Positions 25,657-34,418 of a DNA stretch of 64,000 bases are shown here, piece after piece. The notes under the pieces were generated by a model, which saw only the letters and a program-made list of their open reading frames with translations, searched no databases and was not told the DNA's origin. Position 1 is the stretch's first letter; every line of letters begins with the position of its first letter. This stretch comes from Kocuria sp. (GTDB taxonomy: Bacteria; Actinomycetota; Actinomycetes; Actinomycetales; Micrococcaceae): contig NZ_JAUNTS010000005.1 of assembly GCF_030538595.1 (NCBI RefSeq), positions 62,001 to 126,000 of the forward strand. The letters are read 5' to 3'. Both the position numbers and the translations under genes were made by a program.

Positions 25657-26958
25657 ATGAGTGACTGCATGGATGATCGAGCACCCCAACGCCTTCTCCC
25701 GTGGCGCGCCATGGCTACCGGAGGCGGCTTGCTGGACGCCCAGGGGCGGTTTCGATCCACCATCTTTGATGAAACCTCTGCCCAGGCTGCCCGCCACGGT
25801 GCAATCAATTTGGGACAGGGCTTTCCGGATGAGGACGGCCCGCAGGTCATGCTGGAAGCCGCGGCCGCAGCCATTGGATCGGGGAAGAATCAGTACACCC
25901 CTGCCGTGGGTTCCCTTGCGTTGCGCCAGACGGTGGCCGCTCAGCAGGCCAGGACTCAGGGACGCGCCCTGGACCCGGACACTGAGGTTCTGATCACGGT
26001 GGGCGCTGCCGAAGGCCTCACGGCAGCTTTGCTGTCCACGGTGTCCCCGGGCCAAGACGTGGTGGTCCTGGAGCCTTATTACGATCTCTACGCAGCCGTG
26101 GTCTCCTTTGTGGGCGCCAATCTGCGCACCATTCCGCTGCGGCCCCCAGCCTTCCGCCCGCAGGCCGAGGACATTCGTGCAGCCTTTGGGCCGCGCACCG
26201 CCGCGGTGGTGCTCAATGATCCGCACAATCCCACGGGCACCGTCCTGGACCCGGACACCGCGTTGTTGATAGCCCAGCAGGCCATTGCCCATGATGCAGT
26301 GATCATCACCGATGAGGTGTACGAACATCTACGTTTTGACGGCAGCCACACCTCCCTTGCGGCTGCGAAGGACCGTTCGATTTTACTGACCGGCAGCGGC
26401 CATCAGATGTCCGAAACAGACAGAGCGCGCCTGATCACGGAAATCACCGAACGAACGCTCGTGGTCTCTTCAGCCTCCAAGACGCTGCGCGCCACAGGGT
26501 GGCGGATCGGCTGGGTCACAGGCCCGGCTGAGCTGATCACCGGGGTCCGAGCGGTGAAAACGTACCTGACGCACTCCCCCGCAGCACCGTTACAGGATGC
26601 CGTGGCCACCGGCTTGCAGGACCCGGCCTGGGCCGGCGCACTGGCAGAACAGCAGGGACAGCGATCACATCTGGTGGTCAACCACTTACGTGCTCTGGGA
26701 CTGAACGTGGCCACTCCGTCCGGCTCCTATTACGTGGTGGCGGACTTCCGGCCGTTGTACGAACGCCTGGGCGTCACGGACAGCCCGGGGCTCTCCACCG
26801 CACTCATTGAACAGGCCGGTGTGGCACTTCTACCGGTGGCAGCTTTCGCTTCGGCTGCCCATGGCGAGCTGTACGACGGTTGGATGCGCGTGGCCGCGTG
26901 CAAGCAAACGGACACGCTGGAGGCTGCCATGCAGCGGCTTGAGCGGCACCTGGTCTGA
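25657..26958 (+). CDS. PLP-dependent aminotransferase, class I/II (DapC/methionine aminotransferase-like)
   Basis: A 433-residue fold-type I aminotransferase. The N-terminal INLGQGFPDEDGP and NQYTPAVGSLALRQ motifs, LNDPHNPTG, the PLP lysine in SSASKTLRATGWRIGW (about residue 274) and the substrate-carboxylate Arg in WMRVAACK are all visible. This group includes N-succinyldiaminopimelate, kynurenine and methionine aminotransferases, and the sequence does not decide among them. About 20 extra residues (ILLTGSGHQMSETDRARLI) precede the PLP loop. It stands alone on the plus strand, convergent with ugd after 12 bases. Confidence 0.88.
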   Translation: MSDCMDDRAPQRLLPWRAMATGGGLLDAQGRFRSTIFDETSAQAARHGAINLGQGFPDEDGPQVMLEAAAAAIGSGKNQYTPAVGSLALRQTVAAQQARTQGRALDPDTEVLITVGAAEGLTAALLSTVSPGQDVVVLEPYYDLYAAVVSFVGANLRTIPLRPPAFRPQAEDIRAAFGPRTAAVVLNDPHNPTGTVLDPDTALLIAQQAIAHDAVIITDEVYEHLRFDGSHTSLAAAKDRSILLTGSGHQMSETDRARLITEITERTLVVSSASKTLRATGWRIGWVTGPAELITGVRAVKTYLTHSPAAPLQDAVATGLQDPAWAGALAEQQGQRSHLVVNHLRALGLNVATPSGSYYVVADFRPLYERLGVTDSPGLSTALIEQAGVALLPVAAFASAAHGELYDGWMRVAACKQTDTLEAAMQRLERHLV

Positions 26959-26970
26959 AATCGCGGGGTG

Positions 26971-28326
26971 TCAACCCTTGCGGCCCAACGCCCGATAGGT
27001 CCAGCCTGCCCCTTCCCACACCTGCGGGTCCAAGACATTGCGGCCGTCCAAGATCTGTTTGGCCTTCACCAAGGGACTCAACTGGTCGGGAGTCATGGTG
27101 CGGAACTCCTGCCATTCCGTGAGCAGCAGGACCACTTCCGCGCGAGCCACGGCTTGGGGTAGGGAGTCCACGTAGTCCACCCGAGGGTAGCGCTCAGCCG
27201 CGTTCCGGTTGGCCTGGGGATCATAAACGTGCACATCCGCACCGATTGAATGCAACCGCGCCGCAATGTCCAGCGCGGGTGAGTCGCGGACGTCGTCGGA
27301 CTCCGGTTTGAAAGCCGCCCCCAGAACGGCCACCTGACGGCCCATGACAGAACCGCCCAGCATGTCCGTGACCATGCCCACCGTGTGATCGCGGCGGCGA
27401 GTGTTGATGTCGTCAATTTCCACCAGGAAACGCACGGACTGATCCAGACCGAGCTCGGAAGCACGCGCCCGCAAGGCGCGGATGTCCTTGGGCAGGCAGC
27501 CACCGCCAAACCCCACCCCGGCGTTGAGGAATTTGCGGCCGATGCGCTCGTCCATGCCAATGGCGTCGGCCAGAGTGCGGATGTCGCCCCCGACAGCCTC
27601 GGTGAGCTCAGACAGGGAGTTGATGAAACTGATTTTGGTGGCCAAAAAGGCATTCGCCGCCACCTTGACCAGCTCAGCGGTCTCATAGTCGGTGATGATC
27701 AGCGGAATCTCGGCTTCCAGCTGCTGGGCGTACACCTCCCGCATGACGGCTTCCAAGCGCTGGTCCGTGAGCTGATCGGCGTCGTCGTGTTGCCCTCCGT
27801 AACCGGGCAGCCCCAGGACCATCCGGTCCGGACGCAAGGTGTCCTCCACCCCGTGGCCCTCCCGCAGAAATTCCGGATTCCAGACCAGGTCAACCACCAC
27901 ACCATCCGGTGCGTTCTCCCGGACCAGGGCCCGCAGCCTGCGAGCAGAACCCACCGGGACGGTGGACTTTCCCACAATCACAGCATCGCGCTGGGAGTGC
28001 CGGGCAATGGAAGCCACGGCGGAGTCCACGTAGCTCATGTCTGCGGCGTAAGAACCGGGGCGCTGCGGGGTACCCACACCCACAAAGTGCACGTCCCCGA
28101 AAGCACCGGCTTCTGCGTAGTCAGAGGTGAAGCGCAATCGGCCGGAGGTCACGTGCTTTTTCAGAAGTTGGCCCAAGCCTGGTTCGTGAAAGGGCAACAC
28201 CCCGGCGGACAGCGCCTCCACCTTGGCGGGGTCAACGTCCAGGCCCAGGACCTCAAAGCCCATTTCCGCCATGGAGGCCGCGTGAGTTGCCCCCAGATAG
28301 CCCGTGCCCAGAACCGTGATCTTCAT
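26971..28326 (-). CDS. ugd: UDP-glucose 6-dehydrogenase
   Basis: A 451-residue NAD-dependent enzyme oxidising UDP-glucose to UDP-glucuronate for envelope or capsular polysaccharides. It has the N-terminal Rossmann motif GTGYLGATHA, the substrate loop ESTVPVG-like GKSTVPVGSARRL, the catalytic Cys in FGGGCLPKDI (about residue 276), and a C-terminal Rossmann half (VAVLGAAFKPESDDVRDSPAL). AGGAGG lies before the ATG. No other sugar-nucleotide genes are adjacent. The 131 bases downstream, before rsmD, show no gene. Confidence 0.94.
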   Translation of the reverse strand: MKITVLGTGYLGATHAASMAEMGFEVLGLDVDPAKVEALSAGVLPFHEPGLGQLLKKHVTSGRLRFTSDYAEAGAFGDVHFVGVGTPQRPGSYAADMSYVDSAVASIARHSQRDAVIVGKSTVPVGSARRLRALVRENAPDGVVVDLVWNPEFLREGHGVEDTLRPDRMVLGLPGYGGQHDDADQLTDQRLEAVMREVYAQQLEAEIPLIITDYETAELVKVAANAFLATKISFINSLSELTEAVGGDIRTLADAIGMDERIGRKFLNAGVGFGGGCLPKDIRALRARASELGLDQSVRFLVEIDDINTRRRDHTVGMVTDMLGGSVMGRQVAVLGAAFKPESDDVRDSPALDIAARLHSIGADVHVYDPQANRNAAERYPRVDYVDSLPQAVARAEVVLLLTEWQEFRTMTPDQLSPLVKAKQILDGRNVLDPQVWEGAGWTYRALGRKG

Positions 28327-28457
28327 GCGGTGATCCTCCTGGCCCGCTGCGGGCCTGCTCCGTGGTGCGGTCCGATTCGCCTACCGGCCGCGGGTCGGTG
28401 ACAACAGTGCCCCGCCCAGATGAACCCCGGATGAAAAGGCCACGACGCTGCGTGGGA

Positions 28458-29039
28458 TCAGCTCTCCAGAGAGCGTGCGGAGCATTCCTCCGCGAACCAC
28501 AGTGCGGTTTCCCCGTGCTTGGAGGATTCCAACCGCCGCAGCCCGGTGGGCCAGGCAGGTTCCGGGGAGCGTGCTGAACGTTCCACCACAACCACCGCAC
28601 CGGGGCCCAGCCGGCCGGGCAAGGGTGCCAAGAACTCGGTGACCTGTTCCTCCGTCAGAGGGTAGGGAGGATCGGCCAAAACCAAGTCCCACGGGCCGGT
28701 GTGCGCCGTCAAAAAACTCAAGACACTGCCTCTGTGGGCAACTGCGATGGTTTCTCCCAACGCCCGATTGACCACCTCCGCATTGGCGTGAGCCACGGCC
28801 AAGGCCTTCCGATCCCGTTCCACCAGGTCCACGGAATCCGCACCGCGGCTGGCAGCTTCACAGCCCAAGGCCCCTGAACCGGCGTACAGGTCCAACACAC
28901 GTGCTTGGCGGAGCATCCCCCAAGCCTCCAGACGGGAGAACAGGGATTCCTTGACCCGATCCGTGGTGGGCCTGGTCCCGGTTCCCGGCACGGAATGCAA
29001 CCGCAGTCCCCCCGCTGCCCCGGCAATGATCCTGCTCAT
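28458..29039 (-). CDS. rsmD: 16S rRNA (guanine966-N2)-methyltransferase RsmD
   Basis: A 193-residue SAM-dependent methyltransferase that modifies G966 of 16S rRNA. Conserved features are RIIAGAAGGLRL, RPTTDRVKESLFSRL, the SAM-binding VLDLYAGSGALGCEA (48-62) and the catalytic ADPPYP (122-127). ATG 29039 overlaps the recG stop (TGATG); an overlapping TTG one codon earlier is less likely. It is coupled to recG. Confidence 0.94.
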   Translation of the reverse strand: MSRIIAGAAGGLRLHSVPGTGTRPTTDRVKESLFSRLEAWGMLRQARVLDLYAGSGALGCEAASRGADSVDLVERDRKALAVAHANAEVVNRALGETIAVAHRGSVLSFLTAHTGPWDLVLADPPYPLTEEQVTEFLAPLPGRLGPGAVVVVERSARSPEPAWPTGLRRLESSKHGETALWFAEECSARSLES

Positions 29040-31408
29040 CAACCACGCTCCAGGTATTTTTCGGTGTTCTCATCCAGGTAAGCCTCAATGGCCAGAGCCA
29101 GCCCCCAGTGCCGCTCCAGCGTGGGGTCCACGTCCAGGATCTCCATGGCCTCCCGGCGAGCGCTTTCAATGACTTTGATGTCATCCAAGGCCCGCAACAG
29201 CCGCAAGGTGCTGCGCCCACCGGACTGGGCATCACCCAAAATATCGCCTTCACGCCGCAGGTTCAGGTCCGCCTGAGCCAGTTCAAAACCGTCAGTGGTG
29301 GCAGCAACGGCGTCGATCCGTTCCCGTGACGGGTGCCCCGGTTCCCTGCGGGTCACCAGCAGGCACGTACTGGCGTGTTCACCGCGGCCAATGCGTCCGC
29401 GCAGCTGGTGAAGTTGGGAGATCCCGAACCGATCGGCATCAAAAACCACCATGAAGGTGGCGTTGGGAACATCCACGCCCACTTCCACCACGGTGGTGCA
29501 CACCAAGAGGTCAATCTCCCCGGCGGCAAACTCCTCCATGGTCTGTGTTTTTTCCTGGGCATCCAAACGTCCGTGCAGCACGGCGGCACGGATGCCGCTC
29601 AGTTCTGGGGAGTCGGCCACCAACTCTTCCAGCCACCGCGTGGACACCATGCCCTCACCCGGTTCCAGGCCGGCCGGTTCCCGCAACGCATCGGAAGGTG
29701 GATTGTCCCCGCCGCGTGTGGTTCGCGTGGCTTTTTTCTTGGCTGATTCACGTTGCGCGCGCAGCATGGGAGCGGCGGCCAGAACCTGGACGGATTCGGC
29801 CAGGGACATGGGTGGGACAGGGGCGTCGTCGCCAATTTTTGGGGCCACAAAATAGACCTGACGGCCCGCCGCTATCTCCTCCCTGGCTCGCTGAAAAATT
29901 CGTTGCTCCCAGCGGGGGTGTTCGGACAGCCCCACCACGTGCGTGCTGATGGGCTGGCGTCCGCCGGGCAATCCCTCCAGCACGGAGACATCCAGATCAC
30001 CGAATACGGTCATGGCCACTGTGCGCGGAATGGGTGTTGCGGTCATGACCAGAAGGTGTGGTGCCATCTGGCCGGAATCACGCAGACGGTCACGCTGCTC
30101 CACACCAAAACGGTGCTGTTCATCCACCACCACCAGCCCCAGGTTGAAGAACTGCACCTTTTCGGACAGGAGGGCGTGCGTACCGATCACCAACCCGGCC
30201 TCCCCCGTGGTGATTTCCAGCATTGCCTTCTTGCGGGCTGCCTGCGGCATGGAGCCAGTCAGCAGTACTGCCCGGGTGCCATCTGCATCACCGCCCAGTG
30301 TTCCGGCCTGGGCCAGCGGCCCCATGGCAGCCTGAACGGAGGCGTAGTGCTGGGCGGCCAAGACCTCTGTGGGGGCCAGCAACACCGCCTGCGCCCCGGA
30401 GTCAACGGCCTGCAGCATGGCCCGCAATGCCACCACAGTTTTACCGGCTCCCACATCTCCTTGCAGCAAGCGATTCATGGGGTGCTCGCGGCCCAAATCC
30501 CGGGACAGTTGCTCCCCCACGGCACGCTGCGCGGGGGTCAGTTCAAACGGAAGCTGGGCATCGAATCGCTGCCGGATGCCGTGTTCAACTCCCGGTAAGG
30601 GTGCGGCCGGCCGCAGATTCACTGCACGACGACGCCGCACCAGAGCCGTTTGCAGCATCAAAGCCTCTGTGTGCCGGAAGCGGGCTTTGGCTCGATACCA
30701 ACTGCGCTCATCCGGTGGCCGGTGTAGATGCCGGTAGGCCGTGGCAAGCTCCGGGTAGCCGTGGCGATCAGCCACACCGGCGGGGAGGGGATCCGGGACG
30801 GTGGACCAGTCAGTGGCGTGAAGAACCTGTTTGACGGCCGCCGCAATGCGGTCACTGGTGAGCCTGGCGGTGGCGGGGTAGACGGCAATGGGGCTGCCTG
30901 CATCCGCCAGAACTTCCAGGGAGCCGATTTCATCTTCGGTGTCCAGCGGGGCGTAATGCGGATTGGTCATGGTCCGATGACCTTTGTAGAGACCCACTTT
31001 GCCGCTGAAGAGCGCATGACTGCCGCTGGAGAGCTCACGGGCGGCGGTATAAGCATTGAAAAAGCTGAGCGTCATGCTGTCATCACCGGCCTCGGTGAGC
31101 ACCGCGTGATCGTTGTGGTGGGAGCGATCCGTGATCACCACCTCCGTGATGGAGCCTTTGCGGTTGCGCATCCGCCGGGTGTTCACGGACACCACCTCTG
31201 CCACCAGGGTGGCGTGCGTGTCCAGTTCAAGCTCGGCAAAGGAACTCAGCTCTCCCCGCTGCACCAGACGCCTGGGTACGTGGTCCAGAAGGTCCCCAAA
31301 AGTATGCAGGTTCAGACTGTCCCCCATGATGCGCGCCTGGGTGGAGCTGAGAATTTCCGCCAGCGCCCGGTCAAGATCACCACGGCGGGGATGTCCGGGG
31401 GTACTCAC
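29039..31408 (-). CDS. recG: ATP-dependent DNA helicase RecG
   Basis: Branch-migrating helicase for stalled forks and recombination intermediates, about 789 residues. It has an N-terminal wedge/OB domain (1-260), Walker A GDVGAGKTVVAL (about 316), the DEQH box VVDEQHRFGVEQRD, motif III TATPIPRT, and the C-terminal helicase half with GRIGRGEHASTC. A charged, Lys/Arg/Thr-rich insertion (about 540-580, SAKKKATRTTRGG) is not usual. GTG 31408 is preferred; a TTG two codons upstream would overlap the stop of the preceding gene. It lies in one operon with the DAK2 gene and rsmD. Confidence 0.96.
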   Translation of the reverse strand: MSTPGHPRRGDLDRALAEILSSTQARIMGDSLNLHTFGDLLDHVPRRLVQRGELSSFAELELDTHATLVAEVVSVNTRRMRNRKGSITEVVITDRSHHNDHAVLTEAGDDSMTLSFFNAYTAARELSSGSHALFSGKVGLYKGHRTMTNPHYAPLDTEDEIGSLEVLADAGSPIAVYPATARLTSDRIAAAVKQVLHATDWSTVPDPLPAGVADRHGYPELATAYRHLHRPPDERSWYRAKARFRHTEALMLQTALVRRRRAVNLRPAAPLPGVEHGIRQRFDAQLPFELTPAQRAVGEQLSRDLGREHPMNRLLQGDVGAGKTVVALRAMLQAVDSGAQAVLLAPTEVLAAQHYASVQAAMGPLAQAGTLGGDADGTRAVLLTGSMPQAARKKAMLEITTGEAGLVIGTHALLSEKVQFFNLGLVVVDEQHRFGVEQRDRLRDSGQMAPHLLVMTATPIPRTVAMTVFGDLDVSVLEGLPGGRQPISTHVVGLSEHPRWEQRIFQRAREEIAAGRQVYFVAPKIGDDAPVPPMSLAESVQVLAAAPMLRAQRESAKKKATRTTRGGDNPPSDALREPAGLEPGEGMVSTRWLEELVADSPELSGIRAAVLHGRLDAQEKTQTMEEFAAGEIDLLVCTTVVEVGVDVPNATFMVVFDADRFGISQLHQLRGRIGRGEHASTCLLVTRREPGHPSRERIDAVAATTDGFELAQADLNLRREGDILGDAQSGGRSTLRLLRALDDIKVIESARREAMEILDVDPTLERHWGLALAIEAYLDENTEKYLERG

Positions 31409-31410
31409 AC

Positions 31411-32616
31411 TCAATCCAGGCCAGCCGCAGTGTTACCCGGACCAGTCGCAGGGTTACCCAGGCCGGTCACCGTGATGTTGCGTGGGGAACCGTGGCGCCG
31501 CAGGATTTCCAGGGCCATCTGCTGTTCCGGGACGTGGACATGAACACGCCATCGCCACGTCTGCTCATCAATTTCAGACACCGCGGAGACAATCACGCTG
31601 TTTCCGGTCTCATCCAGTTCATGCCGAATGGTGGCAGCCGCCAGGGCACTCATGTCCATGGTGGCCATGACCTCAACGCCCGTGGTGGCAGCTTTCAGAG
31701 CATCCATGGCAGCGGCGTCGGCATCTTCCACCGGCGGGTACAGGTCATAGCCGATCAGGGTCAACACCTGACCCACAGGCTCAAAATCTTCTGAGTCGTA
31801 AGTGTCCTGGCCTGACTCACCTGTTGTCTGAGTAGCATCCTCTGCGCTCTGGACAGCATCCTCCCTGACCTGGGCGGCACCGTCTGGGACCGTGGTCCCG
31901 GCCTGGGAGGTATTGCTCTCCGCTGTCCCAGCGCCAGTCGCCTGAGATTGCTCCGCACCACCCCACAGTTCGGGGCCGGTGGGATTGTGCCCCACAAGAG
32001 CTCGGCGCAACGCGTCCAGGATGATCAGCAGACCCAGCGCCCCGGCATCCACTTTTCGGGTTCCGCGCAGGACTTCCAGTTCTTGGGTGGAGGCCACCAC
32101 GGCGTCTTTGGCCGCAGCAACCATGGTGCGCAGGTACCGGGTGAGTTGCTGTTTGGACCCGGGTTCACCGTGGTCCGGTACGGGTACCGCTGCTGCAGCG
32201 GCCAGCACGGAAAGCATGGTTCCCGGTACGGGATCGGTCAGGACGGACCAGGCCCGTACAGATCCAGCGCTGAGCCCGCTGACAAGAGCCTCCGCATGGA
32301 GCCGCTCTGCCGATTGCAGGCCATCTCCCATGGCCGTCAGGAACACTGCAAAAAGGGTGCCCGAATTTCCGCGGGCTTCTTCCAACGCTGCTTGTCCGGC
32401 CAGGGTGACCAGTTCACTCAGATCGGGGGTTTCCAGCATCTCCGTGGCCAGTGCGGCAGTTTCCACGGTGGCCGCCAAATTGCTCCCGGTGTCCGCATCT
32501 GCCACCGGAAATACATTGAGGGCGTTGAGAATCTCCGTGTGGTCCCGCAGATCACCAGCTGCCATCTCCAGCCATCGCTGCACGGCCGATGTGCTAGAAG
32601 CCGTCCTCTGATTCAA
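31411..32616 (-). CDS. DAK2/DhaL-domain protein (FakA/YloV-like)
   Basis: The 401-residue protein has an N-terminal DhaL-type nucleotide domain with the Mg-ADP motif NVFPVADADTGSNL (33-46) and ARGNSGTLFAVFL, a variable Gln/Ala/Thr/Glu linker (about 215-285) and a C-terminal alpha/beta piece (VVSAVSEIDEQTW...ITVTGL). It resembles the kinase subunit FakA of fatty-acid kinase but is about 150 residues shorter than FakA, lacking much of its C-terminal region, so substrate and activity are uncertain. Genes of this type usually precede recG in actinobacteria. It overlaps thiL by 23 bases. Confidence 0.83.
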   Translation of the reverse strand: MNQRTASSTSAVQRWLEMAAGDLRDHTEILNALNVFPVADADTGSNLAATVETAALATEMLETPDLSELVTLAGQAALEEARGNSGTLFAVFLTAMGDGLQSAERLHAEALVSGLSAGSVRAWSVLTDPVPGTMLSVLAAAAAVPVPDHGEPGSKQQLTRYLRTMVAAAKDAVVASTQELEVLRGTRKVDAGALGLLIILDALRRALVGHNPTGPELWGGAEQSQATGAGTAESNTSQAGTTVPDGAAQVREDAVQSAEDATQTTGESGQDTYDSEDFEPVGQVLTLIGYDLYPPVEDADAAAMDALKAATTGVEVMATMDMSALAAATIRHELDETGNSVIVSAVSEIDEQTWRWRVHVHVPEQQMALEILRRHGSPRNITVTGLGNPATGPGNTAAGLD

Positions 32617-33754
32617 AATGGTCCCATCCCTGCCCCCTGACTCCTTCAGGGAGCTGACTCACTGGTGTGTTGGCCACCCACACCGGCTGTTGGGCCGCTG
32701 CTGACCCCGGTTCTGATGCTGCCGCCGTGGGTGCGGCCGATGCCGTGGGCCAGCCCTTGGCTGCAGCCCGCACCGAGCCTAACGGACGTACCCCGTCAGG
32801 TAGCTGATGATGCGGGGGCACTGTGGATAACAATCCGTGATCTTCTCCGCCGTTGAGTACCCAGTACAGCGGATCACGCCCCGTCAACCGCGCCGCAGGT
32901 TGCAACTCCCGCGCCAGTGCCTCCAGGGCATGGGGGTCCAGGACCATCTCCACACCGGAGGCCCGTGCCACCCGGCTCGCATCCCGCACCAGCCCATCTG
33001 AGACGTCAATCATGCTCGTGGCCCCGCAGCGCGCCAGCTCAGCTCCCAGTTGCACCGGTGTCACCGGCCGCAGCTGCGATTGAACCAGGGCGTCCACAGC
33101 CGCGTTGTCTCCGGGCCGGTATGCGCTTTCCCGCAAGATCTCCAGCCCCGCCGCAGCGCGCCCCACGGTACCTGCCAGCACAACGACGTCGCCGGGTTGG
33201 GCGCCGTTACGCCGCACCGGTGCCCGCCCCTGAAGGTCACCCGTCACGGTGGCAGTCACCGAAATCTCCCGACCAGCGCCCAGGTCACCCCCCACCACTC
33301 GGCAGCGGTCCGCACCGCAGGCCACCATGCCTGCCCGAAGGCCCCGGGCAAAGTCCTCCACCCACTGCACCGGGGTGGTGCTGGGCAAGGTCAAGGACAC
33401 CACCAAGGAGGATGGCACCGCACCCATGGCCGCAGCGTCCGCCAGGTTCTGGGTGGCACATTTGTGCCCGGTGTCCAGCCCTGAGGAGCGAAAACCGCTG
33501 GGCCACTGCAGTTCAAAATCCTGGCCCTCAACCTGGGTGTCCGTGGAGATCACGAATCGCCGGTCCGGGGCGGCCACCACCGCACAATCATCGCCTGGGC
33601 CAAGGATCTGATAGGGGCCACCCGATTCTGCCCCGCCGCCATCTGGTTCTGCCCAGTCACCGTCCGTTTCTGGCCAGCCAGCATTGAGCAAGGGGGCAAA
33701 GCGCGCTATCAACTGCGCCTCACTCAACGCTGCCACCGTCAGATTCTCCGTCAC
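32594..33754 (-). CDS. thiL: Thiamine-monophosphate kinase
   Basis: A 386-residue enzyme phosphorylating thiamine monophosphate to the diphosphate cofactor. Motifs are LGPGDDCAVVA (51-61), ISTDTQVEGQDF, ADAAAMGAVPSSLVVSL, the DVSDGLVRDASRVA loop and NGGEDHGLL. GTG 33754 is chosen over an ATG 41 codons upstream because the family starts here, TACCGT ends exactly six bases before it, and the longer form would overlap the divergent lipoprotein gene. The last 50 residues (Ala/Pro-rich, ending FESEDGF) extend beyond the typical family end. Confidence 0.93.
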   Translation of the reverse strand: MTENLTVAALSEAQLIARFAPLLNAGWPETDGDWAEPDGGGAESGGPYQILGPGDDCAVVAAPDRRFVISTDTQVEGQDFELQWPSGFRSSGLDTGHKCATQNLADAAAMGAVPSSLVVSLTLPSTTPVQWVEDFARGLRAGMVACGADRCRVVGGDLGAGREISVTATVTGDLQGRAPVRRNGAQPGDVVVLAGTVGRAAAGLEILRESAYRPGDNAAVDALVQSQLRPVTPVQLGAELARCGATSMIDVSDGLVRDASRVARASGVEMVLDPHALEALARELQPAARLTGRDPLYWVLNGGEDHGLLSTVPPHHQLPDGVRPLGSVRAAAKGWPTASAAPTAAASEPGSAAAQQPVWVANTPVSQLPEGVRGQGWDHFESEDGF

Positions 33755-33760
33755 GCCCTC

Positions 33761-33766
33761 ACGGTA
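33761..33766 (-). promoter_or_regulatory. -10 element (TACCGT), leaderless promoter of thiL
   Basis: TACCGT ends six bases before GTG 33754. A TTGACT sits 20 bases upstream of it, a long but possible -35 spacing. Confidence 0.45.
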
Positions 33767-33814
33767 GCCCAGCGCTCGGACAGCACAGTCAATCCGACCG
33801 CGCTGGATACCGCC

Positions 33815-33820
33815 TAGACT
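33815..33820 (+). promoter_or_regulatory. -10 element (TAGACT), leaderless promoter of the DUF3515 gene
   Basis: TAGACT ends six bases before ATG 33827. The intervening GAGCTC is too close to the start to act as a normal ribosome-binding site. Confidence 0.5.
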
Positions 33821-33826
33821 GAGCTC

Positions 33827-34402
33827 ATGCCTGCAGACAAACCGCTTCTTCAGCGTGCCCGGCTTTCTGGTCGACACCCATCAACCGGTGGCCACACGGA
33901 CTCACCACAGCGCCGGGGAGGGCAACACCGGAGGGTGGGGTTCGGCGTCGTCGTGGTGCTCTCCGGGATGCTGCTCACGGCGTGCGGTGCGGGACCGGTT
34001 TCCGTGGATGCTGCAGAAGATGCCGCCAATCCTGATTGCGCGCCAGCCATGATGGCCATGCCGGAGTCCATTTCGGAGCAGGATCAGCGCCAAACCACCA
34101 GCCAGGGCACCACGGCCTACGGGGAGCCGGCGGCTCTGGTGGTGCGGTGCGGAGTGACGCCACCGCAGCCCACCACGGAGATGTGCAGTCGGGTGAATGG
34201 GGTGGATTGGATCATTCGGGAAACCGATGAACCCAATCAATGGCAGGCCACCACCTACGGGCGCGATCCAGCCTTTGAAGTCACCTTTGACACCACGGTG
34301 GTGCCGTCCTCCACCGCCCTCATTGACTTGGTCAGTGCGGTGTCAACGGTGGATCAGGACCGCGAATGCCTGTCCGTGGAGGAAACTCTGGACGGTGCCT
34401 GA
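33827..34402 (+). CDS. DUF3515-family lipoprotein
   Basis: A 191-residue protein with a long basic N-terminal region (1-35), a hydrophobic stretch and lipobox LLTAC (lipidated Cys53). The DUF3515 domain follows, with VVRCGVTPP, DWIIRETDEPNQWQATTYGRDPAFEVTFD and a C-terminal Cys (RECLS). The family is restricted to actinobacteria, is of unknown function, and is regularly found between thiL and ddl, as here. It is encoded opposite to both. The start is fixed by the -10 element six bases upstream. Confidence 0.88.
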   Translation: MPADKPLLQRARLSGRHPSTGGHTDSPQRRGGQHRRVGFGVVVVLSGMLLTACGAGPVSVDAAEDAANPDCAPAMMAMPESISEQDQRQTTSQGTTAYGEPAALVVRCGVTPPQPTTEMCSRVNGVDWIIRETDEPNQWQATTYGRDPAFEVTFDTTVVPSSTALIDLVSAVSTVDQDRECLSVEETLDGA

Positions 34403-34418
34403 GCGGCTGACCGCGCTC

